Source: Saprospiraceae bacterium (lineage in GTDB: Bacteria; Bacteroidota; Bacteroidia; Chitinophagales; Saprospiraceae). Taken from it: a stretch of DNA of 64,000 bases. Positions 57,218-64,000 of this stretch are shown in pieces (within the stretch, counting starts at the first letter, position 1; each line of letters opens with the position of its first letter). Both the position numbers and the translations under genes were made by a program. The DNA lies in assembly GCA_016715245.1 (NCBI GenBank), contig JADKAS010000032.1, positions 1 through 64,000 of the forward strand, in the 5' to 3' direction. The notes below the pieces were generated by a model. The model did no database searches and was not told the DNA's origin. It saw nothing but the letters and a program-made list of their open reading frames with translations.

Positions 57218-57859
57218 CTACAACCTGAAAATACCGTTTTTTATAGCATACAAAACAAGACCCACCCTGGACCTGACATCAAGTTTTTCAAAGAGTACAT
57301 CCCGGTAACCATCGATAGTTTTTGGACTGAGGTGCATTTCATCAGCAATTTCCTTGTAAGTTTTCTCCGTACATATGAGCTGTAAAAACAAAACCTCTTT
57401 TTCTTTTAAATCGACCTTATGAGAGGATTTATGATTGAGTGCAGAGATCAGGGTTTTTGTGAGTTTTTCACTATGATAAAAACCGATGTGTAATATATCA
57501 TCGAGTGCCTTTTGAAGTATCTGAGGTGTTATGTCTTTGAGAAGATACCCTTTAATTCCCATTTTTATCAGTTCGAGCATCATATTGTCATCGTCCTGCA
57601 TAGTGAGAATGAGTACCGGGATATCAGGATAGTTTTTACTAAGCCAGGCCATAGTTTCCACACCATTCATCACAGGCATGTTGATATCGAGGAGTATAAT
57701 ATCCGGTTTTATGCTTTGTTGGTCCTGAAGTTTAAATATCAGTTCTTTGCCGTTTTGTGCACAAAACTCCACATAATAGTTGTCAAACTGATTGATCAGG
57801 ACCTGCAGAGAATTGCTGAATAAAGCATGGTCGTCAACAATAAAAACATTTTTTTTCAT
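57218..57859 (-). CDS. NarL/LuxR-type response regulator
   Basis: 213 residues. The receiver has VFIVDDHALFSNSLQVL, the acceptor Asp in PDIILLDINMPVMNGVETM, the switch Thr in PVLILTMQDDDN and Lys in GYLLKDITPQIL. The C-terminal LuxR HTH reads LICTEKTYKEIADEMHLSPK and TIDGYRDVLFEKLDVRSRVG. It is 98 bases downstream of the histidine kinase on the same strand and is its likely partner. DNA targets are unknown. Ends ...YAIKNGIFRL. Confidence 0.93.
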   Translation of the reverse strand: MKKNVFIVDDHALFSNSLQVLINQFDNYYVEFCAQNGKELIFKLQDQQSIKPDIILLDINMPVMNGVETMAWLSKNYPDIPVLILTMQDDDNMMLELIKMGIKGYLLKDITPQILQKALDDILHIGFYHSEKLTKTLISALNHKSSHKVDLKEKEVLFLQLICTEKTYKEIADEMHLSPKTIDGYRDVLFEKLDVRSRVGLVLYAIKNGIFRL

Positions 57860-57957
57860 CCCTTATAAAATTAATGTCAAGCAATAAAATTACCTTGCAA
57901 ATTGTAAATTTAAAATATTTTATCCTGAAATGCTGTCAATTTTAACACAAACAAAGA

Positions 57958-58737
57958 TTATAAAGATTTTTTCGGATAAACAACACTTACTTTAAGTCCT
58001 CCGCCAGTCACCGGTTCAAGGTTTGCTTCCGCTCCTATAAGTATTGACCGGGAAACAATATTTTTCATACCGAGTCCGTAGTTTTTGGAATGTATATTCA
58101 TTCCTATACCATTGTCTTCACAAATGATGGTAAAACTATCGGTACCATATCTGAAAATGATGTCAAATTTTGTTGCTCTTGCATGTTTGATTACATTGGA
58201 AATACATTCCTGGATAATCCTGAACAAAATGATTTCATGATCGTCAGCTACCTCAAAAACATTTCCTTCCACCCTAAATCCGGCATCAACAAACTTCAGC
58301 CTGTTTAATCTCTCCATTTCAAAACTAACTGCTTTAACCAAACCTAAAAACATAAAAGACTCTGCGTTGAGCGCCTTAGAAAGGTTTCTGACATCTTCGA
58401 GCACTTTGGAAAGAATTTCCCGGGTATCTGTAATAAGTTTTTTATCCTTTTCATCCAAACCTGAAGAAACCATGGAGAGCTGGAGGTTACTCACCGAAAG
58501 TAATTGTCCTATATTGTCGTGCAACTCATAGCTCAATGCTTTAAACAGATGTTCCTGGTTTTCAATCCTGGACGCTTCCAACTCTTTCTTATATCTTTCC
58601 TGTGCATTTTGTTTTTCACTGATGTAATGAAGCCTTCTTTTGTTAAAAATGAAAAAAAGGCTGAGAAGAATAACAACAAGAATCAGAAGAGTCAGAACAA
58701 AATAAACGGTGAGTTGATTTACCTGCGCAAGGTCCAT
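57958..58737 (-). CDS. Membrane histidine kinase, HisKA_3 (NarX/DegS-like)
   Basis: 259 residues from the ATG at 58737. One transmembrane helix (LTVYFVLTLLILVVILLSLF), a short coiled coil, and a HisKA_3-like phospho-acceptor segment LFKALSYELHDNIGQLLSVS with the histidine at about 85. The HATPase has IQECISNVIKHARATKFDII (N-box) and ICEDNGIGMNIHSKNYGLGM (G-box). There is no periplasmic sensor domain. Its start overlaps the 3' end of the preceding membrane protein gene by 19 bases, suggesting that protein supplies the input. The response regulator follows at 57859. A second start at 58758 would increase the overlap. Confidence 0.92.
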   Translation of the reverse strand: MDLAQVNQLTVYFVLTLLILVVILLSLFFIFNKRRLHYISEKQNAQERYKKELEASRIENQEHLFKALSYELHDNIGQLLSVSNLQLSMVSSGLDEKDKKLITDTREILSKVLEDVRNLSKALNAESFMFLGLVKAVSFEMERLNRLKFVDAGFRVEGNVFEVADDHEIILFRIIQECISNVIKHARATKFDIIFRYGTDSFTIICEDNGIGMNIHSKNYGLGMKNIVSRSILIGAEANLEPVTGGGLKVSVVYPKKSL

Positions 58738-59345
58738 TGAAATGAAATTACAAAACAAATATGCATAAAAATTATCAATAATGCCCTTAAAGTGTTTAAA
58801 GATTGTAAATCAAAGAGCATGTATTCGTAACTGACAATAATGGGAATAAAAGGAATACAAAAAACAAGAACACCGCAACTGAACCAAAAAGACCTTGAAC
58901 GGTAAAAATCGTAAATTTCATCAGACTGAAGAAAATGTGTCAGATATCGGATAGATAATACAATAGTACAGAAACAACCAAATATAAAAGTTTTGAACTG
59001 GAGTTTGGTGAAAAACTGATTTTCATAAAAATTGTCCCATAAAAAAAACAATATCAGCCCGATGGTCATGGCTTTGATTACCTTTTTCCACAGGGCTGAT
59101 ATAGTGAGTGTATAGAAAACTGCAAAATACAAAAGAAACTGAATCAGCGTATAAAAATTATATATACTATAATTCTCAAAGGCAACATATCGGGGAATAT
59201 AGTAACCTAAAATTTCAACTGTCAACATCAACACAAACGTCGTTCTGAGATATATATCTATGTCAGTTTTCTGGTTCCGGGGTAAAACAGAGCTAATTAA
59301 AGAGAATAGAGGGCCAAGAAAAATAATCCAGGTATGTATGTTCAT
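58719..59345 (-). CDS. Six-span membrane protein coupled to histidine kinase
   Basis: 208 residues with about six to seven hydrophobic helices (WIIFLGPLFSLISSVL, FTLIQFLLYFAVFYTLTISA, AMTIGLILFFLWDNFYENQF, IFMHICFVISFQW). The family is not recognised; the topology resembles small sensory membrane proteins. It begins 14 bases after the lipoprotein stop and its end overlaps the kinase start by 19 bases, so translation is likely coupled. A role as signal-receiving partner of the sensor-less kinase is inferred from this arrangement. Confidence 0.8.
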   Translation of the reverse strand: MNIHTWIIFLGPLFSLISSVLPRNQKTDIDIYLRTTFVLMLTVEILGYYIPRYVAFENYSIYNFYTLIQFLLYFAVFYTLTISALWKKVIKAMTIGLILFFLWDNFYENQFFTKLQFKTFIFGCFCTIVLSIRYLTHFLQSDEIYDFYRSRSFWFSCGVLVFCIPFIPIIVSYEYMLFDLQSLNTLRALLIIFMHICFVISFQWTLRR

Positions 59346-59359
59346 TTTATGGGTTCACA

Positions 59360-59833
59360 TCAATTGGTGTGCGGATAATCTTTTTTAGGCGGCATTCCGG
59401 CACTACCGTAATTTAATGCACCAAATCCAATATCCGGATCATTTGCTTTTTCAGCAGGAGGATTGGTAGTGGGTGTATACGTGGCAGATGCTACCACTCT
59501 TAATTCATTAGCATCATTTTTTCCAAAATAAATTCTTATACCTGATATTTCAGGTGTATTTTGCATTTGTGAGGCTGTGTGCTGTGCATAACTGAGGTAA
59601 TTCGTAAGAGATTCAATAGAAAACCAAATATTATTACCTTCTTTAAATTCAGGGCATTTACTTGTCCATACTTCCAGATTTTCCTGCAACTTTACAACAT
59701 CTTCCAAACTTATTGTATCCAGCGCTTGATTTGTATAGGCGGGAACAGAACAAGGTTGGGTACAGGAAGAGATTAATACACTGATGGAATAAAACATGAT
59801 ACTTGCATAAAACAAATTTTTAGTTTGTAACAT
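59360..59833 (-). CDS. Small lipoprotein, first gene of kinase operon
   Basis: 157 residues from ATG 59833. The SpII signal FYASIMFYSISVLISSCTQP has the lipid Cys near residue 24. The mature domain contains VVKLQENLEVWTSKCPEFKE, FSIESLTNYLSYAQHTASQM and GIRIYFGKNDANELRVVASA, then a Pro-rich tail (PTTNPPAEKANDPDIGFGAL). No family is recognised. A very good promoter (TTTTG-N17-TACATTTG) lies 31 bases upstream. Its position at the head of the lipoprotein-membrane protein-kinase-regulator operon suggests a periplasmic or outer membrane sensing role, which is not proven. Confidence 0.8.
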   Translation of the reverse strand: MLQTKNLFYASIMFYSISVLISSCTQPCSVPAYTNQALDTISLEDVVKLQENLEVWTSKCPEFKEGNNIWFSIESLTNYLSYAQHTASQMQNTPEISGIRIYFGKNDANELRVVASATYTPTTNPPAEKANDPDIGFGALNYGSAGMPPKKDYPHTN

Positions 59834-60148
59834 TCTCGTTAAGTTTTGACGGTTAAATAATGGCAAATGTAACCAACATTCCCGATGCCAAAATAAGTCT
59901 TTTTCTCCTAAAAAAAGGGGAAAAACACCCTTTTTATCAATTTTTCTTTATGAAGTACTATTATCACCTATTTAGTCTTCTTCCGGACCGTGTTTTTTAC
60001 CATTATAATCATTGAAATAATATTTCATTTTTTTTAAACCGCAACTTTATTTTTATCCATTCCCGATGATTACAAAACTTTTTTTTATTACTTATAAAAT
60101 AATTACCACCTTTACAGGTTAAAATAATATTAATTCTCTATTAAATTT
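59834..60148. other. Divergent intergenic region
   Basis: Holds the leftward promoter of the lipoprotein-kinase operon. Towards 60148 it becomes AT-rich, with T-runs before the DUF4956 gene. No exact rightward TAnnTTTG was found. Confidence 0.45.
59864..59893 (-). promoter_or_regulatory. Full Bacteroidota promoter of lipoprotein-kinase operon
   Basis: On the minus strand TTTTG (59893-59889) is followed after 17 bases by TACATTTG (59871-59864). It is the best consensus match in the window and ends 31 bases before the ATG at 59833. Confidence 0.7.
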
Positions 60149-60850
60149 ATGTTTCAAGGTACACCCAATTTGTTTTCCTACGCAGAAGGATCTTTGTACA
60201 TGGTTTTGATTACGGCCGTTCTCACTATTTTACTTTCTCTGGTGCTCGTATTTACCTACGACAAAACCACCCCTCCCGCAGGCCGCTCAAATTCGTTTAT
60301 TCAATCTCTTCTGCTGATGTCTACTGTTGCCGCTATGATTATGCAATCCATAGGCGATAGTCTGGCTCTCAGTTTCGGAATATTCGGCGCCCTTGCCATT
60401 ATCCGATTCCGATCCAATGTATCGGATCTGAGAGATATTTCGTTTATTTTCGCTACCATGGCGATAGGTATAGCCTGTGGGGTACATTCCTTTTTAATTG
60501 CAGTGATCGGAACCTTTACTTTTTCACTTCTTGTATTTCTTTTGAAACTAAGCCCTTTTGACCCGAAACACAATGTCAAGGGAAATCTACGGATCGAAGC
60601 TTCCGACAGTGATCAATCTCTCATCAACGTAGAAAAAATTCTGGAAAAATACGGACAACACATCAATCTCTCCCGATATCGGATGAATATAAGCCCGGAA
60701 CAATCCGAAATCAATGAATTTGAATATTCCTTTACCGTCCGTGATGTAAAACTCGGAAATAAACTCAGAGAAGAACTCACGCTTCTTGAGGGAGTGAAGA
60801 TTACCAGAATATTGTTTGAAGACTATGTTTACACTACCAATAATAATTAA
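60149..60850 (+). CDS. DUF4956 family inner membrane protein
   Basis: 233 residues. Four predicted spans in the first 140 residues (VLITAVLTILLSLVLVF, LLLMSTVAAMIMQSIGDSLA, FIFATMAIGIACGVHSFLIA, IGTFTFSLLVFLLKL) surround the family signature FGIFGALAIIRFRSNVSDLR with the conserved IRFR and acidic DLRD. A soluble C-terminal domain follows (NINRYRM-like HINLSRYRMNISPEQSEINE, LREELTLLEGVKITRILFED). DUF4956 has no established function; elsewhere it is found near CotH and VTC-type polymerase genes. Here it heads an operon with an HlyD-like adaptor (5-base gap) and an outer membrane factor. That suggests a membrane component of an envelope-spanning assembly. Confidence 0.9.
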   Translation: MFQGTPNLFSYAEGSLYMVLITAVLTILLSLVLVFTYDKTTPPAGRSNSFIQSLLLMSTVAAMIMQSIGDSLALSFGIFGALAIIRFRSNVSDLRDISFIFATMAIGIACGVHSFLIAVIGTFTFSLLVFLLKLSPFDPKHNVKGNLRIEASDSDQSLINVEKILEKYGQHINLSRYRMNISPEQSEINEFEYSFTVRDVKLGNKLREELTLLEGVKITRILFEDYVYTTNNN

Positions 60851-60855
60851 TATCC

Positions 60856-61845
60856 ATGAGAAACTTTAATATATTTTATTGGATTATAGCTCCTTTGCTT
60901 CTGCTGGCTCTCCGTTATTTTACCAACCAACTCAACATCAGCCATAATGAATATTTCGGATTTGCTGAAAATAAAGAAACGGAAATCAATCTTGACAAAG
61001 ATGTTTTTATTACGGAAATAAAAGTGGTCAGCGGCCAGAAAGTAAAAAAAGGTGATACCCTGCTCATAGCTGTAAACCGCGATCTTATAACAGATCAGGA
61101 AGAAACCGGTATTCTGCTTTCAGGAATAAAGGTAAAAGAAAACCAGACCAATGCAGAGATAAAGTCTGAAATTCTTAACCTTCAAAAAGATAGAGAAAGG
61201 GTTCTCTCGGATCTACAGATAAAACTGAAGGAAACAGAAAATGAAATCAACTTTTACAAACAATTGTCAGGCGATATTCTCAAACCCGCTTCCGACTTTC
61301 ACCCGAAAGAATCCTACAGGGATCAATTGAAAACCGAAATAAATGATATTACCAAAAAATACGACAGTCTGATTGAGCATTACACAAAGGTGTATAACCA
61401 ACCCAATGAAACTGAAACCGAAAAAGCACTCTGGGCACAGAAACAAAAAGCGCTGAAAAATCAAAATACACTATTAACAGTGGTGGCACCTTATGACGGT
61501 ATCGTCGGTAGTTTACACTTCCGTGAAGGTATGTACGCAAAAGCTTTCACCAACCTGATTTCTTTTGGCCAAACTTCACCCGTTTTAATTACGGCCTATC
61601 TTCAGGAAAAGTATATTGTAAATGTAAACCCCGGGGATTCCGTTTCCGTTTCCTCTTTGTACCACCAGGATAAAATAATCAATGGCGTAGTGTCCTCCAT
61701 TGGCCAACGTATTGTCGAAATTCCCGAAAAATTCAGAAAAATTCCGGAGGTAAAAATATATGGCCTCGAAGTTTTTATTGCGATTCCGGCCAATAACACT
61801 TTCTATCAGAAAGAAATCATGCGTATAAAACCGTTTAATAAATGA
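60856..61845 (+). CDS. HlyD-like periplasmic adaptor protein
   Basis: 329 residues. An N-terminal membrane anchor (IFYWIIAPLLLLALRYF) is followed by a first lipoyl half-motif (VFITEIKVVSGQKVKKGDTL), a long alpha-helical hairpin/coiled coil (about 100-205, with DRERVLSDLQIKLKETENEI) and the second lipoyl half (LLTVVAPYDGIVGSLHFREG). The beta-barrel region has VLITAYLQEKYIVNVNPGDS. This is the classical membrane-fusion protein layout that bridges inner membrane and TolC-like channels. No ABC, RND or MFS pump gene accompanies it in the window. It follows DUF4956 by 5 bases and overlaps the next gene by 4 (ATGA). Confidence 0.9.
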   Translation: MRNFNIFYWIIAPLLLLALRYFTNQLNISHNEYFGFAENKETEINLDKDVFITEIKVVSGQKVKKGDTLLIAVNRDLITDQEETGILLSGIKVKENQTNAEIKSEILNLQKDRERVLSDLQIKLKETENEINFYKQLSGDILKPASDFHPKESYRDQLKTEINDITKKYDSLIEHYTKVYNQPNETETEKALWAQKQKALKNQNTLLTVVAPYDGIVGSLHFREGMYAKAFTNLISFGQTSPVLITAYLQEKYIVNVNPGDSVSVSSLYHQDKIINGVVSSIGQRIVEIPEKFRKIPEVKIYGLEVFIAIPANNTFYQKEIMRIKPFNK

Positions 61846-63067
61846 AGTTGATGAGATATTGGGTTTTGACATGTTTCTTATTTATCATTAATACATATCT
61901 CAGTAGTCAGGTTTCGACAGATCAGATTATTTTTTTCAAAGATCAGGATACAAAAAAAGAATCCTGGCAAAAACTCAATGAAGGCATTTTTTCCATTCGG
62001 TACGAAACGCCATGGGTCGACAGATTTGAATTCAGAACGGAAACAGATCGACTAATGACCAGCCGCCAGGAATTTTTATTCAGAACAAGCTTCAACTCTT
62101 TCCGACAAAAAAAAGCAGACGGGGCAGTGTTATTTCATTTGGCGGAAAGAAAAAAATGGGAATTTTTGTCTCAAAAAAATGACATGACCAATCAAAGGTA
62201 TTTTCTTACGCTGGAAGCCATCAAAAACAATTGGAATTAAAAGGTAAGCTAACCAGGGAAAGTTATTTTCTCAAAATGGAAAAAACATATGAAGCCTACA
62301 TACAGTCCGGCGAATCCTTTGATCTGGCAGATTATCTGAAAAATCACGAAGATCTGCAAAGTATCCGTTTATCTGTTGTACTGTCAAAAAAAGAGTTATC
62401 AACCATACTTTTTAATCTGGGTTTTCCGGAACAGGATTCCATGGAGATACGTGATTTAATTACAGTAAAAAATATGGCTGCCATTGCCGGCAATGTTATG
62501 GTTGATGTCGACAAGCACCCTGAATTTCATGAATTGGATGCAAAAAACTCATTTCTGGATGCCAGGTTACACAGTGACAAAGTCAAAGACGGTAAAATTC
62601 TTGATTTTGCTCAGTTAAGGTATAGCGTGCGCAATGACCTCCTTCTTGAAAACCGATTTTCTGTTGGCGTAGGACTTAACTTTCCCTGGAGAGGTTCTTC
62701 CCGCACCAAATACAGCGATATTCTTATTGATAAATTGGAAACCAATCACGCAAAGGAAGAAAAAAGAATTGAAATGAAGGAAAAACTCACCACATTACAA
62801 AACCAGTTGGCCCATCAGAAAAAAATGTATGAAGTATTCACCACTGCTTCCGAAAATGCGGCTTTTAATAACGTAAAAAAAACCATTCTCGGTTCCGGCA
62901 GAGTAAACTTACACGATATTCTCTCTTTGGAAAAATACGAATTGAACAAAGCTGAAAAGGAAACGGAACTTTTTCTCGATATTTTGAAAACGTATCTGGA
63001 CATATTATCACTTACAGCTACACTGGGCAATCAACGGGAAGTGAATTATTTCAAAAACCTGGAGTAA
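61842..63067 (+). pseudogene. TolC-like outer membrane factor, one-base deletion
   Basis: The start overlaps the adaptor stop (ATGA). It has a signal peptide (MRYWVLTCFLFIINTYLSSQ) and then sequence with barrel/helix character. The frame ends at 62240, but one extra A in the A5 run at 62223-62227 makes it continue as QLELKGKLTRESYFLKMEKT to TAA 63067, giving about 408 residues. The C-terminal half has long helices (MKEKLTTLQNQLAHQKKMYE) and the segment GRVNLHDILSLEKYELNKAE, matching the OEP family pattern. The position after HlyD supports an outer membrane export channel. Homology to TolC is weak by eye, and only one of the two usual OEP repeats is clear. Confidence 0.75.
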
Positions 63068-63112
63068 ATATGGATAAAGAAATATAACAATAAAAGAAAT
63101 ATATGTAATTAT

Positions 63113-63120
63113 TATATTTG
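63113..63120 (+). promoter_or_regulatory. -7 element before small two-span protein
   Basis: TATATTTG is an exact TAnnTTTG match 37 bases before the ATG at 63158. No clear -33 element. Confidence 0.45.
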
Positions 63121-63157
63121 CAACATTAACAATAATAATTTGTAAAAATGAAGATGT

Positions 63158-63334
63158 ATGAGCCCTAAAAAAGAATACTCATTTCCTTTAATCATTATTG
63201 CCATTGTTTTAGGTTGGACCATTTTTAAACAATTTGATTTTGAGAATGTAAAATTTGAAAAACCTGCCATGGCGGTCGTGTATATATTAACATTTTTAAT
63301 GACCCTTTACTTTATTTTTAAAAAGGAAAAATAA
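63158..63334 (+). CDS. Small two-span membrane protein
   Basis: 58 residues. Two hydrophobic helices, SFPLIIIAIVLGWTIFKQF and MAVVYILTFLMTLYFIF, separated by a charged linker (DFENVKFEKP), with a lysine-rich end (KKEK). Start ATG 63158. An ATG at 63148 is out of frame and stops after six codons. Support is the membrane-protein composition and an exact -7 element upstream. It may be an accessory subunit of the preceding DUF4956-HlyD operon, although a separate promoter makes this uncertain. Confidence 0.6.
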   Translation: MSPKKEYSFPLIIIAIVLGWTIFKQFDFENVKFEKPAMAVVYILTFLMTLYFIFKKEK

Positions 63335-63874
63335 AATTAACGGTAAACTACCATTCTATGTAAAGTAAACTGGTATAAAGTAGCTGTATTCTACATCACT
63401 TTTGCAGTATGCCCGGACTATTTTAGACCGAAACAAAGTGTTTTCATTTGATTTTTGTATAAGGTTATTTCTTATGATTATTATGTAAAAAATTTCTAAA
63501 AGTACTTTGCCTGCTTTCTGTCAGGGATATAAATATTATTAAAATGTAATCAAAAGATTTTAAAAAATTCTTTAGCTAAAAAAAATAGTTTGCCAAAGCA
63601 AAAAATAGTCTTTGTTTTACATTTGTTTTACTTCCAAAAATATCTTTATTACTGGTTGCCTATGTTAAATTAAAACAACATAAACAAGCTGATTACCTTA
63701 GTAAAAAAGGTTTGTTTTTTTGTAAAACTATTCTATCTCAAGCTTATATTATCCCGATACCTCAGACAACACCCATGTCTTAAATTTCTATAACCAACCA
63801 AAAATTAGAGTTCACATCTTTATGGATATTGCGACAATGAACTATATTTACACTTAATACAAATTCATTTTTCG
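63335..63874. other. Intergenic region, no gene
   Basis: About 540 AT-rich bases with no protein-like open frame. It contains TACATTTG (63618-63625), an exact TAnnTTTG match but about 250 bases from the next ATG. It may hold a long leader or an unrecognised small RNA; I see no specific structure. Confidence 0.4.
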
Positions 63875-64000
63875 ATGGTCTATTATTTCATAGAAGCAGA
63901 CAGACGTCATAGGATTCAAATACTGATTTTAGCGGCGATTTTTTTAATTACTTTTTTTGGTGTAATGTTACCCTCCAATGCACAGATCGTCAAGGCGCAA
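63875..64000 (+). CDS. N-terminus of an exported or membrane protein, cut by window end
   Basis: 42 codons are visible in frame to the edge. MVYYFIEADRRHRIQ is followed by a hydrophobic helix (ILILAAIFLITFFGVMLP) and SNAQIVKAQ, compatible with a signal peptide ending at NAQ or a membrane anchor. Too short for family assignment. Confidence 0.55.
   Translation, partial: MVYYFIEADRRHRIQILILAAIFLITFFGVMLPSNAQIVKAQ

Overview
The window looks like chromosomal DNA of an AT-rich Bacteroidota bacterium, probably near Saprospiria/Chitinophagia. Reasons: a type III glutamine synthetase (GSIII), several proteins with type IX secretion (T9SS) C-terminal sorting domains, SpII lipoproteins typical of the phylum, propeller/Y_Y_Y and 7TMR-DISM sensor kinases, a DUF1800/DUF1501 pair, and repeated matches to the Bacteroidota promoter element TAnnTTTG a short distance before start codons. 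Taxonomy is inferred; no rRNA is present.

Region 1 (1-18.3 kb, all minus strand) is a dense stack of signalling genes. Read in the direction of transcription it contains a receiver-nucleotide cyclase, a DUF1361 membrane protein, another polytopic membrane protein, a 7TMR-DISM histidine kinase, a single-domain receiver, an orphan HATPase remnant, and then a TPR kinase, a sensor/TPR kinase, a propeller kinase, a second TPR kinase and a receiver-kinase running off the left edge. The kinases share nearly the same HisKA/HATPase core (QSEKMASLGELTAGIAHEIQ) behind different sensor modules, with almost no space between genes. From 1 to about 12.7 kb nearly every gene is split by small indels, although catalytic motifs remain readable in alternate frames. 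This is either true decay or poor consensus sequence.

Region 2 (18.3-28.6 kb) holds an outer-membrane barrel, a lipoprotein serpin, low-complexity repeats, tRNA-Arg(UCU), a CDGSH Fe-S protein, GSIII, a 198-bp MITE-like element, an ELWxTDGT-repeat T9SS protein, a polytopic membrane protein and a 2OG-Fe(II) oxygenase. Region 3 (28.6-35.5 kb) pairs a minus-strand set of secreted proteins (leucine-rich T9SS protein, barrel, two paralogous small proteins) with a divergent plus-strand TPR histidine kinase/LuxR regulator operon; the intergenic region has promoter matches facing both ways. Region 4 (35.6-41.5 kb) has an AraC-type membrane regulator, a four-gene envelope operon (lipoprotein, DoxX, starch-binding-like lipoprotein, head-GIN protein) behind a perfect 16-bp palindrome, a DUF2911-TPR protein and an EamA transporter.

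Region 5 (41.5-53.8 kb) starts with about 1.1 kb of six tandem ~180-bp units rich in CCTAAAAC, followed by aconitase, an mscL with an in-frame stop, Sua5, an SRPBCC-VOC fusion, a DUF1801 protein, the DUF1800/DUF1501 pair, a WG/leucine-rich protein, a 56-residue orphan and tRNA-Leu(CAG). Region 6 (53.9-64 kb) has a fasciclin lipoprotein, a formate/nitrite-type channel, a K+ channel with RCK domain, a lipoprotein/membrane protein/NarX-like kinase/LuxR regulator operon, and a plus-strand operon DUF4956-HlyD-outer membrane factor with no recognisable transporter. The last is my best candidate for an undescribed envelope system.

Outside region 1 at least five genes are broken by a single missing base, in each case repairable by lengthening a short homopolymer. 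A systematic sequencing artefact must be excluded before any of these is called a pseudogene.
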